From Alphaproteobacteria bacterium (GTDB lineage: Bacteria; Pseudomonadota; Alphaproteobacteria; SHVV01): a DNA stretch of 33,100 nucleotides. Both the position numbers and the translations under genes were made by a program. The notes below the pieces were generated by a model. It saw only the letters and a list, made by a program, of their open reading frames with translations, did no database searches and was not told the origin of the DNA. Where the stretch lies: assembly GCA_016869275.1 (NCBI GenBank), contig VGEO01000030.1, forward strand, positions 1 through 33,100, written 5' to 3'. Positions 13,882 to 21,626 of this stretch are shown here, in pieces; position 1 is the stretch's first letter, and each line of letters opens with the position of its first letter.

Positions 13882-16305
13882 ATGAAAATCGTCGTCGTCG
13901 GCGGCGGGCCGGCTGGGCTCTACTTCAGCATTCTGATGAAGAAGCACGACCCCGAGCACGACATCACCGTCTACGAACTCAACCGCAACAATGACACCTT
14001 CGGCTTCGGCGTCGTGTTCTCGGCGACTACGCTCGGCCACTTCCGCGACTACGATGCGCCGTCGTATGACCGCATCCGCGAGAACTTCGCCTACTGGGGC
14101 GACATCGACGTTCACTACAAGGGCCACGTCATCACCACGACCGGGCACGATTTCTGCGGCATGTCGCGGGTCAAGCTGCTGCTGCTGTTGCAGGATCGCT
14201 GCCGAGAGCTCGGCATCAAGATGCACTTCCAGACCGACATCAAGTCGCTCGATCGATTCGGCGACGCCGACCTGATCGTCGCCTCGAACGGCATCAATAG
14301 CTGGATCCGCGAAGCCTATAAGGCCTCGTTCCGACCGTCCTACGACTGGCGGCCCAACAAGTTCGTGTGGCTCGGCACCACCAAGCCGCTCGAGGCCTTC
14401 ACCTTCGACTTCCGCAAGACCAATACCGGCGTCTGGAATATCCACGCCTACCAATACGACAAGGACATGGCGACCTTGATCGTCGAGACCACCGGCGAGG
14501 CCTGGAAGAAAGCGGGTCTCGCCGACGCAACCGAAGCCGACACCGTCCGCTTCGTCCGCGAGCAATACGCCGATCTCTTGGACGGACACGACATCGTCAC
14601 CAACAAGTCGCAGTGGCGGAACTTTCCGACTATCCGCTGCGAAAGCTGGATCCACGACAACATCGTGATCATGGGCGACACCGCCCACACCGCTCATTTC
14701 TCGATCGGCTCCGGCACCAAGCTCGCGATGGAAGACGCGATCGCGCTCTACGAGGAGTTTCGCGTTCGCACCAACGTTCGCGACGCGCTCGAGGCCTATG
14801 ACGTCGACCGCCGCGACGACGTCGGCCGCATCCAGCACGCGGCCGATGTTTCTCTCTCCTGGTTCGAGCACGTCGAGCGCTATTGGGACATGGAGCCGAC
14901 CCAGTTCGCGTTCAGCATGCTGTCGCGCTCGAAGGCGATCACTTACGACAATCTGCGCGTCCGCGATCCCAAGTTCGTGGCCGAAACCGACCGCTGGTTC
15001 ACGGCCGACGTCGCGCGCCGCTTGGGGCCGAAGGCGGAGCGACCGAAACCGGTGCCGCCGATGTTCGCGCCGTTCAGGCTCAAGAACCTGTGGCTTGCGA
15101 ACCGGGTCGTGGTCTCGCCGATGTGCCAGTACAGCGCCGAGAACGGGCTGCTTACCGAATGGCACTATGTGCACCTGGCAAGCCGCGCCGTCGGCGGCGC
15201 CGGGCTGATCGTGACCGAGATGGCCTGCCCCGGGCCCGACCACCGCATCACACCGGGCTGCACCGGCATCTGGACCGATCAGCAGGAGGCGGCGTGGAAG
15301 CGGGTGGTCGATTTCGTCCACGGCCATTCCGACTCCAAGATCTGCCTCCAGTTCGGCCACGCCGGCCGCAAAGGCTCGACCAAGCTCGCTTGGGAGGGGA
15401 TCGATCAGCCGCTTCCCGCCGGCGGCTGGGACATCGTCGCGCCGTCGGCGCTCCCCTACCGCAAGGACAGCCAAGTGCCGCGGCCGATGACGCGATCCGA
15501 CATGGACCGCGTCAAAACCGACTTCGTGCAAGCGGTCAGGCGCGCGGCGCGGTGCGGCTTCGACATGATCGAGCTGCACGGCGCCCACGGGTACCTGCTG
15601 GCGAGCTTCCTCTCGCCGGTTACCAATCGGCGCACCGACGAATATGGCGGTAGCCTCGAGAACCGGCTGCGCTATCCGCTCGAGGTGTTCGACGCCTGCC
15701 GGGCGGCGTGGCCGGCGGAGAAACCGATCTCGATCCGCCTCTCGGCGCACGACTGGATGCCGGGCGGCAACACGCCCGACGATGCCGTCGCGATCGCGCG
15801 TGCGTTCAAGGCGCGGGGTTGCGACTTGATCAGCGTCTCGAGCGGGCAGACCGCGTCGGAAGAAAAGCCGGTTTACGGCCGTATGTTCCAGGTGCCGTTT
15901 TCGGAGCAGATCCGAATCGAGGCCGGCATCGCGACCGTCGTCGCCGGCAACATATTCACCTGGGACCAGGTCAATACCATCGTCGCCGCGGGCCGCTCGG
16001 ACCTGGTCGCGCTCGCGCGCGCCCATCTCTACAACCCGTATTTCACCGATCAGGCGGCGGCGTATTACGGCTGCGGCAATGTCGTACGGTGGCCGAACCA
16101 GTACCTCTCGGCCAAGTTCGCCGCCCTCCGCCAATTCGATCGCGAGCGGCAGGAGATATTGGATTTGCGCGAAGCGGCGCGGCCCGACGCCCAAAAGGAA
16201 CGTGAGGGCTCGCGTTTCGGCAGCCGCTCGGACGAGTGGGAGATGAAGGGTGCGGCCGTCGGCGCCGCTGCCGCCGCCGAGGCGCGGCTCCGTCGGGACG
16301 AGTAG
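13882..16305 (+). CDS. bifunctional FAD monooxygenase / old-yellow-enzyme fusion (salicylyl-CoA or anthraniloyl-CoA hydroxylase type)
   Basis: An 807-residue fusion of two flavoproteins. Residues 1-385 are an FAD-dependent aromatic hydroxylase: dinucleotide site VVVGGGPAGLYF, and the second FAD motif GDTAHTAHFSIGSGTKLAM. Residues ~392-766 are an FMN-binding old-yellow-enzyme domain: VVSPMCQYSAENG, QFGHAGRKGSTKLAW, ELHGAHGYLLASFLSPVTN, RTDEYGGSLENRLRYPLEV, VVAGNIF. The same order is known in 2-aminobenzoyl-CoA monooxygenase/reductase and in proteins annotated as bifunctional salicylyl-CoA 5-hydroxylase. It probably hydroxylates, and perhaps then reduces, a CoA-bound aromatic acid. The ATG at 13882 has GAGG about nine bases upstream. 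The C-terminal ~40 residues are charged and alanine-rich. No aryl-CoA ligase lies next to it, so substrate choice is open. Confidence 0.88.
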   Translation: MKIVVVGGGPAGLYFSILMKKHDPEHDITVYELNRNNDTFGFGVVFSATTLGHFRDYDAPSYDRIRENFAYWGDIDVHYKGHVITTTGHDFCGMSRVKLLLLLQDRCRELGIKMHFQTDIKSLDRFGDADLIVASNGINSWIREAYKASFRPSYDWRPNKFVWLGTTKPLEAFTFDFRKTNTGVWNIHAYQYDKDMATLIVETTGEAWKKAGLADATEADTVRFVREQYADLLDGHDIVTNKSQWRNFPTIRCESWIHDNIVIMGDTAHTAHFSIGSGTKLAMEDAIALYEEFRVRTNVRDALEAYDVDRRDDVGRIQHAADVSLSWFEHVERYWDMEPTQFAFSMLSRSKAITYDNLRVRDPKFVAETDRWFTADVARRLGPKAERPKPVPPMFAPFRLKNLWLANRVVVSPMCQYSAENGLLTEWHYVHLASRAVGGAGLIVTEMACPGPDHRITPGCTGIWTDQQEAAWKRVVDFVHGHSDSKICLQFGHAGRKGSTKLAWEGIDQPLPAGGWDIVAPSALPYRKDSQVPRPMTRSDMDRVKTDFVQAVRRAARCGFDMIELHGAHGYLLASFLSPVTNRRTDEYGGSLENRLRYPLEVFDACRAAWPAEKPISIRLSAHDWMPGGNTPDDAVAIARAFKARGCDLISVSSGQTASEEKPVYGRMFQVPFSEQIRIEAGIATVVAGNIFTWDQVNTIVAAGRSDLVALARAHLYNPYFTDQAAAYYGCGNVVRWPNQYLSAKFAALRQFDRERQEILDLREAARPDAQKEREGSRFGSRSDEWEMKGAAVGAAAAAEARLRRDE

Positions 16306-16362
16306 GCGATCAACGGGAACCGCCGGCCCCGGCCGTGGAACTCGTGCGGAGGGAACGCGCCT

Positions 16363-17700
16363 GTGGCGATCGAAACCAAGGCGTTCGTAGCGGTTAACCG
16401 GTTCGGACTCGGCGCTCGGCCGGGCGAGCTCAAGCGCGCGGCCAGCGATCCGCACGGCTGGCTCGAGGCGCAGCTCGAAGGCCGCTCGGCCCAACCCGAC
16501 GCCTTCGCGGCGCTCGAGTCGGGGCCGGCAACGACGCGCTCTTTCTTCGCGGCCGACGACCGCAACGCCAAGGAAGTCATCAAGCTTTTCAGCGAACGCT
16601 TTCGCGACATCTTCATGCAAGAGGTGGCGGCGCGCACCCGCGTCATGGCGACCAGCGCGCAGCCGTACCGCGAGCGGCTGGTTGCGTTCTGGAGCAATCA
16701 CTTCACCGTGTCGGCCAAGCGGCCGGTGGTGGCGGGACTGGCCGGCGCGTTCGAGCGCGAGGCGATCCGCCCCCACGTCACCGGGCGTTTTGCCGACATG
16801 CTGCTGGCGGTCGCGCGCCATCCGGCGATGCTGCTCTTCCTCGACAACGTGCTCTCGATCGGTCCCAACTCGATGGCCGGCCAGCGGACCGGCAAGGGCC
16901 TCAACGAGAACCACGCGCGCGAGATTCTCGAGCTGCACACGCTCGGGGTCAAAGGCGGCTACGACCAGCGCGACGTGGTCGAACTGGCCAAGCTCATCAC
17001 CGGCTGGTCGCTCTCGCGCCGCGAGCCGGGGGCGACGCCCGGCACCTACAAGTTCCACGGGTTCGCGCACGAGCCGGGAACGAAGACGCTGCTCGGCGTC
17101 CGCTACGACCAGGGCGGCGAGGCCGAAGGCGAGGCCGCGCTGCGCGCGCTCGCGCGCCATCCATCGACCGCGATCTTCATCGCCACCAAATTCGCGCGCC
17201 ACTTCATCGCCGACGATCCGCCGGCGCCGGCGGTCGAACGCCTGGCGCGCGTCTTTCGCGACACCGATGGCGATCTCAGGGCGTTGGCGGCGGCGGTCGT
17301 CGACGAGCCGGCGGCCTGGCAGGCACCGCTCGCCAAGTTCAAGACGCCGCAGGACTTTCTCGTCTCGGTTCTGCGCGCGACCGACATCTTTCCCGCCGAA
17401 CCCCGCGCGGTGGTCGGCTCGTTCGAGGAACTCGGCCAGGTCCCCTTCACCGCACTCTCGCCGGCCGGGTGGGACGACAACGCGGCGGCGTGGGCCGGGC
17501 CCGAAGCCGTACTCCGCCGCGCCGAATGGTCGCTCGCCTTTGCCCGCCGCGCCGCTCCGGCCCGCCAGCCCATCGCGCTCATGGAGGCGACGATCGCGCC
17601 GGTCGCTTCCGCGCGCACGCGCGAGGCCATCGCTCAGGCCCCGAGCGCGCAGCAGGGCTTGGCGCTCCTTCTCGCCAGTCCGGAGTTCCTCCGCCGATGA
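16363..17700 (+). CDS. DUF1800 family protein
   Basis: A 445-residue DUF1800 protein. Typical segments are AVNRFGLGARPGEL at the start, RLVAFWSNHFTVS, a short LNENHAREILELHTLGV motif (the family hallmark), DVVELAKLITGW, and KFARHFIADDPP. The family's biochemical role is not established; its genes are almost always followed by DUF1501, as here. The start is GTG with GGAGGGAA about seven bases upstream. No signal peptide is visible, although its partner has a Tat signal. The stop overlaps the DUF1501 ATG as ATGA, so the two are translationally coupled. Confidence 0.9.
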   Translation: MAIETKAFVAVNRFGLGARPGELKRAASDPHGWLEAQLEGRSAQPDAFAALESGPATTRSFFAADDRNAKEVIKLFSERFRDIFMQEVAARTRVMATSAQPYRERLVAFWSNHFTVSAKRPVVAGLAGAFEREAIRPHVTGRFADMLLAVARHPAMLLFLDNVLSIGPNSMAGQRTGKGLNENHAREILELHTLGVKGGYDQRDVVELAKLITGWSLSRREPGATPGTYKFHGFAHEPGTKTLLGVRYDQGGEAEGEAALRALARHPSTAIFIATKFARHFIADDPPAPAVERLARVFRDTDGDLRALAAAVVDEPAAWQAPLAKFKTPQDFLVSVLRATDIFPAEPRAVVGSFEELGQVPFTALSPAGWDDNAAAWAGPEAVLRRAEWSLAFARRAAPARQPIALMEATIAPVASARTREAIAQAPSAQQGLALLLASPEFLRR

Positions 17701-18938
17701 CGACGAACCGACCGGCCAATGTCCGCTCGCGCCGTGCCGTGCTGAAAGCGGCGCTCGCGACAGGTGCGCTCTCAGCGCTGCCGCGCGTCGGCGCCGCCGC
17801 GCCCGACCCGCTCGCGGGCCGGCGCCTAGTGCTCGTCTTCCTGCGCGGCGGGCTCGACGGCCTCGCGCTCGCCCCCGCCTATGGCGACCCGGCCTATGCC
17901 GCCGCGCGTCGCCATTTGGCGCTCCCCCCGCCCGGTAGCGGTGAGGGCGCCCTCGAGCTCGACGCGACCTTCGCGCTCCACCCGGCGCTTCACGCGCTCC
18001 ATCCGTGGTACGGCGCAGGCGAGCTCGCGCTCCTTCACGCCGTCGCGAGCCCGCATCGCGGCCGTTCGCATTTCGAAGCTCAGGACCTGGTCGAAAACGG
18101 GACGCCGCAGCCCTACGGCGCGGCCGATGGCTGGCTCAACCGCGCGCTCGGCGCGGTCGACGCTCCCGGCCGCCGCCTCGGACTTGCGCTCGGGCACAGC
18201 GTGCCGCTGCTCTTGCGCGGGCCGACCCCGGTGATGACCTGGGCTCCCTCGCACTTTCCCAGGGTCGACACCGAGTTCCTGGCGCGGCTCGCCGACCTCT
18301 ATGAAGGCGACGCGCTGCTGGCGCCGGCGCTCGCCGATGCGCTCAAGGGTCAGGCGCTTGCCGACGAAGTCATGGGCGGCGACGCCCGGGGCATGGGCGG
18401 GCGCGGCGGCCTTCGCAACCTGCAGGCGTTCAAGACCGCGAGCAAGGCCGCGGGCGAGTTGATGGCGGCGCCGGACGGCCCGCGCGTCGCGGTGCTCGAG
18501 TTGAGCGGGTGGGATTCGCACGCCAACCAGGGCACCACGCAGGGGCAGATCGCGGCTCTTTTGGGCGGCGTGGGCGACGGCCTCGCGTCGCTCAAAGCGG
18601 CGCTCGGACCTGCGTGGCGTTCGACCGCGGTCTTGGTCATCACTGAGTTCGGCCGCATGGTCGCGCCCAACGGTACCGGCGGTACCGACCATGGCACCGC
18701 CGGTGCGGCGTTGCTCGCCGGCGGCGCCGTCAAAGGCGGTCGCGTCATCGCCGACTGGCCGGGATTGGGCCCGGCGCAGCTCTTCGAAGGCCGCGATCTC
18801 CGTCCCACGCTCGAACTTCGTCCCGTCTTCAAGGCCCTGCTCCGCGATCACTTGAAGATCGCCGAGGCCGCGATCGAGACGCGCACCTTTCCCGAGAGCC
18901 GCGACCTCCGCCCGCTCGAAGGGTTGTTCCGCGCGTAG
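17697..18938 (+). CDS. DUF1501 family protein, Tat-exported
   Basis: A 413-residue DUF1501 protein, distantly related to the alkaline-phosphatase/sulfatase superfamily. The N-terminus has a twin-arginine signal (SRRAVLKAALATGALSAL, cleavage around GAAA) and should direct a folded, probably cofactor-containing, protein to the periplasm. Family segments include LVFLRGGLDGLALAP, SPHRGRSHFEAQDLVENG, ELSGWDSHANQG, TEFGRMVAPNG and GGTDHGTAGAALLAGGAV with candidate metal-binding His/Asp residues. It begins at ATG 17697, overlapping the DUF1800 stop. Substrate and activity of the pair are unknown. Confidence 0.9.
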   Translation: MTTNRPANVRSRRAVLKAALATGALSALPRVGAAAPDPLAGRRLVLVFLRGGLDGLALAPAYGDPAYAAARRHLALPPPGSGEGALELDATFALHPALHALHPWYGAGELALLHAVASPHRGRSHFEAQDLVENGTPQPYGAADGWLNRALGAVDAPGRRLGLALGHSVPLLLRGPTPVMTWAPSHFPRVDTEFLARLADLYEGDALLAPALADALKGQALADEVMGGDARGMGGRGGLRNLQAFKTASKAAGELMAAPDGPRVAVLELSGWDSHANQGTTQGQIAALLGGVGDGLASLKAALGPAWRSTAVLVITEFGRMVAPNGTGGTDHGTAGAALLAGGAVKGGRVIADWPGLGPAQLFEGRDLRPTLELRPVFKALLRDHLKIAEAAIETRTFPESRDLRPLEGLFRA

Positions 18939-19028
18939 CGGGCGGGGAGCCCCGGCTCTGGCGCCGATACCCCGGCCCGTGGCACCCTCCGGGCTCCGTC
19001 GCGGCCGCGGCGGAGCGGAGAGTCGCGG

Positions 19029-19280
19029 ATGGCCAAGCAGCTATTGCATTTCGTCTTTGGCGGCAGGGTGAGCGACCCCAAAGGCATCGAGTTCCTCGAT
19101 CTCGACGCCCTCGACGTGGTCGGTATTTTCCCGAATTACAAGACCGCCTACGCGGCGTGGCGCGCCAAAGCGCAGGCGACCATCGACGACGCCCAAATGA
19201 AGTACGTGATCGTCCACATGCACCGCATGCTCGAGCCGGACATGGACGACGAAAAAGGCGGCACCGAGCACCACCAGTAG
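19029..19280 (+). CDS. DUF4170 domain protein
   Basis: An 83-residue protein covering one complete DUF4170 domain, recognised by HFVFGGRVSDPKGIEFLDL, ALDVVGIFPNYKTAYAAWR and KYVIVHMHRMLEPD. The family is small, mostly alphaproteobacterial and without known function. It is cytoplasmic by appearance, with an acidic/His tail. GGAGAG upstream of the ATG supports the start. It lies 34 bases before the gamma-glutamyltransferase gene on the same strand and may be co-transcribed. Confidence 0.88.
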   Translation: MAKQLLHFVFGGRVSDPKGIEFLDLDALDVVGIFPNYKTAYAAWRAKAQATIDDAQMKYVIVHMHRMLEPDMDDEKGGTEHHQ

Positions 19281-19314
19281 ACGCACGCCGCTCCGGCGCG
19301 CCCAACGGGTTTCC

Positions 19315-20910
19315 ATGATGCGTAACTTCCAACTTCCCGGTCGCTCGACGATTCATGCCAAGCACGGCATCGCCGCGACTTCGCACTACTTGGCGACACT
19401 CGCCGGGATCGATGCGCTCAAGGCCGGCGGCAACGCGATCGATGCGGCCGTCACCGCGAGCGCGGTCTTGGCCGTCGTCGAGCCGCAGTCGACCGGGATC
19501 GGCGGCGACTGCTTTGCGCTTTACGCCAAGGGCGGCCAGGGCGCGGTGATCGGCTTGAACGGATCGGGGCGCGCGCCGGCCAAGGCGACAGCGGCGTGGT
19601 ACGCCGACCACGGGATGAGCCGGATTCCGGGCGAGCATTCGCCGCATTGCGTGACGGTGCCGGGGGCGATCGATGCCTGGGCCACGCTGCTCGCGGACCA
19701 CGGCACCTTCACACTCGGGCAGGCGTTGGCGCCGGCGATCGACTATGCCGAAAACGGCTACGTCGTCGCGCCCCGCGTCGGCCATGACTGGGCGGCGGCG
19801 GAAGCGAAGCTCGCCGCCGATCCCAACTCGACGCGCGTATTCCTGCCGCAGGGTCGCCCGCCCCGGGTCGGCGAGATTCACCGCCAGCCCGAACTCGCCG
19901 ATGCGCTCAAGACCATCGCCAAGGAAGGGCGCGACGGATTCTACCGCGGCTGGGTCGCGCGCGACATCGTTAGCTTCCTCCAGGGCCTCGGCGGGCTTCA
20001 CTCGCTCGACGACTTCGCCGAGAACGAACCCACATACGTTAATCCGATCAAGACTGCGTACCGTGGCTACGACGTCCTGCAGATCCCGCCAAACGGGCAG
20101 GGCATCACTGTGCTGCTGATGCTCAACATCCTGAGCGGATTCGACATGGCGGCGCTCGATCCGTTCGGGGTCGAACGGTTCCACCTCGAAGCCGAGGCGA
20201 CGCGGCTCGCCTATCGCATGCGCGATACGATGGTGGCCGACCCCGCCATGGCCGAGGTGCCGGTCGACGCGATTCTCTCGCCGGCCTTTGCCGACGATTT
20301 GCGCAAACGGGTCGATCGCGGCCGCGCCATGAACGATTGGGAGGTCAAGAACGTCCCGCTCGGTGGCGACACCATCTATCTGACGGTGATCGACAAGGAC
20401 CGGAACGCGGTCTCGTTCATCAACTCGCTCTACCAGGGTTTCGGCGCCGCGCTGACCGCGCCCAAGTCGGGCGTGCTCCTGCAGAACCGCGGCGCCGGGT
20501 TCGTCCTCGATCCCGAGCACCCCAATTGCATCGCGCCCCGCAAGCGCCCCTTCCACACCATCATTCCCGGCATGGTCAAGAACGGCGATCGTGTCCACAT
20601 GACCTACGGCGTCATGGGCGGCCACTACCAGCCGGTCGGCCATACCCACGTTCTCACCAACGTCATCGACTACGGCATGGACGAGCAGGAAGCGCTCGAT
20701 TGCGCGCGCGGCTTCCACTTCGGCGGCCAGTACGCGTTGGAGGACGGCGTACCGCCGGCGACCGCCCGCGGCCTCGCCGACTTCGGCCACAACGTCGTCC
20801 GCGCGGCGTGGCCGCACGGCGGCGGCCAAGCGATCCGGATCGACTGGCAGAACGGCACGCTCGCCGGCGGCTCGGAGCCGCGCAAGGACGGCTGCGCGAT
20901 CGGGTATTAG
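19315..20910 (+). CDS. gamma-glutamyltransferase family protein
   Basis: A 531-residue Ntn-hydrolase of the gamma-glutamyltranspeptidase family, which cleaves gamma-glutamyl bonds (glutathione or related acyl amides). The start SHYLATLAGIDALKAGGNAI and VVEPQSTGIGGDCFALY are typical. The protein should self-cleave before Thr353 (GGDTIYLTVID), giving a ~352-residue large and a ~179-residue small subunit; DKDRNAVSFINSLYQGFG follows. No signal peptide is seen, unlike periplasmic GGTs, so a cytoplasmic acylase/GGT-like enzyme is likely. Two consecutive ATGs begin the frame and no good ribosome site is visible. It ends directly against a toxin-antitoxin relic. Confidence 0.9.
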   Translation: MMRNFQLPGRSTIHAKHGIAATSHYLATLAGIDALKAGGNAIDAAVTASAVLAVVEPQSTGIGGDCFALYAKGGQGAVIGLNGSGRAPAKATAAWYADHGMSRIPGEHSPHCVTVPGAIDAWATLLADHGTFTLGQALAPAIDYAENGYVVAPRVGHDWAAAEAKLAADPNSTRVFLPQGRPPRVGEIHRQPELADALKTIAKEGRDGFYRGWVARDIVSFLQGLGGLHSLDDFAENEPTYVNPIKTAYRGYDVLQIPPNGQGITVLLMLNILSGFDMAALDPFGVERFHLEAEATRLAYRMRDTMVADPAMAEVPVDAILSPAFADDLRKRVDRGRAMNDWEVKNVPLGGDTIYLTVIDKDRNAVSFINSLYQGFGAALTAPKSGVLLQNRGAGFVLDPEHPNCIAPRKRPFHTIIPGMVKNGDRVHMTYGVMGGHYQPVGHTHVLTNVIDYGMDEQEALDCARGFHFGGQYALEDGVPPATARGLADFGHNVVRAAWPHGGGQAIRIDWQNGTLAGGSEPRKDGCAIGY

Positions 20911-21009
20911 ATCGGCCGAGGCGAAAGTCCGATCGCCGACCAATGGCGGATTTGCTTCGGCTGGGAACAAGGAGGACCGAGCGACGTCGCGATCATCGAC
21001 TACCACTGA
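20911..21009 (+). pseudogene. HigB-like toxin, 3' remnant
   Basis: Immediately after the GGT stop, the frame ending at 21009 reads DQWRICFGWEQGG then PSDVAIIDYH and a TGA. This is the characteristic C-terminus of HigB (RelE-superfamily mRNA interferase) proteins. The upstream two-thirds of a HigB gene are missing. The bases 20911-20937 resemble the coding stretch before the tail but with frame-shifting gaps. No start or ribosome site exists, so it is a relic. Confidence 0.65.
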
Positions 21010-21016
21010 CCGCGCG

Positions 21017-21136
21017 TTGCTGAAGAACCCGCACCCAGGCGCCATTCTGCTCGAGGACTTCTTGAGGCCCGACTTGATGGAGCGCAGACGCCAAATCGCG
21101 CGCGATCTCGCGCGAATCACGCCGCGGGCAGCTTAG
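21017..21136 (+). pseudogene. HigA-like antitoxin, internally deleted
   Basis: Eight bases after the HigB remnant, the frame reads LKNPHPGAILLEDFLRP, the standard opening of HigA antitoxins, and then jumps to a short RQIARDLARITPRAA tail before TAG. HigA proteins are usually about 90-100 residues; only about 39 remain and the XRE-type helix-turn-helix is lost. Toxin-then-antitoxin order is preserved. It cannot bind DNA and is a decayed module. Confidence 0.6.
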
Positions 21137-21143
21137 TTCAGGA

Positions 21144-21437
21144 CTATGTTGCGGAACCGCCGGCCGAACGGATCGGCGCGGTGCGGAAATCGCGGCCCGA
21201 GGCCTCGGCGCAACTACGGCCGTTCGGCTCGGTCACGATCATCGTCCACGAACCTTTCTTCGAGACTAGGATCTCGAAGGTCTTGCCATCGGCCATGCGG
21301 CCGGTGGCGGTCGGGGTCTCGGCGTAAGCTTCTTGGAGGAAGTGAACGATATCGCCGCGCGAGCCGCAGAGGATCGAGTCGGCGGCCGCTGCCACGGGAA
21401 CGAAAAGGGCTGCCGACAGGGCGAATACCCTAAACAT
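21144..21437 (-). CDS. small secreted protein, unknown function
   Basis: A 97-residue exported protein. MFRVFALSAALFVPVAAAADS is a clear Sec signal, with cleavage near AAA-ADS. The mature part of about 78 residues has two cysteines (ILCGS and GRSCAEA) that could form a disulfide, and a beta-rich TFEILVSKKGSWTMIVTEPNG stretch. Similar short periplasmic proteins are scattered in alphaproteobacteria, but I know no function. The ATG at 21437 is preferred over an upstream frame start at 21488 because the signal peptide begins there. It is convergent with the higBA relic. Confidence 0.72.
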   Translation of the reverse strand: MFRVFALSAALFVPVAAAADSILCGSRGDIVHFLQEAYAETPTATGRMADGKTFEILVSKKGSWTMIVTEPNGRSCAEASGRDFRTAPIRSAGGSAT

Positions 21438-21626
21438 TGTAAACCTAGCTCCCCACCCCACCAGAAGTAGTACCCAGTGGTAAAACACGATCGATCAGCT
21501 TGGTATTATCGTTAGTTGACCAAACGTAACATTACACAACCTAACACCCTACTACGATTATGCAAATAACATTCTGTTTTATTTGGTAAATATGGCTTAT
21601 CCACAAAGCGGAATCTGTCGGGGAGA
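21438..21626. other. AT-rich spacer with a perfect DnaA box
   Basis: About 190 bases between the secreted protein and ketopantoate reductase. The part from 21500 to 21610 is very AT-rich for this genome and ends with TTATCCACA (21597-21605), the consensus DnaA box, in the same orientation as the box at 7920. Promoters for the secreted protein (minus) must lie here. No gene is seen. Confidence 0.5.

Noticed and set aside
13855-17202. Very long open frame on the minus strand opposite the flavoprotein fusion and DUF1800.
   Set aside because: It mirrors two well-supported plus-strand genes, has Arg/Val/Asp-biased composition with no domain, and arises from GC-rich codon structure.
18829-21120. 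Long minus-strand open frame opposite gamma-glutamyltransferase and DUF4170.
   Set aside because: Antisense shadow of clear plus-strand genes, without recognisable motifs or a ribosome site.
21438-21626. Possible replication origin because of AT-richness and a DnaA box.
   Set aside because: Only one box, no DnaA-box cluster, and no origin-linked genes such as dnaA, hemE, parAB or gidAB nearby.
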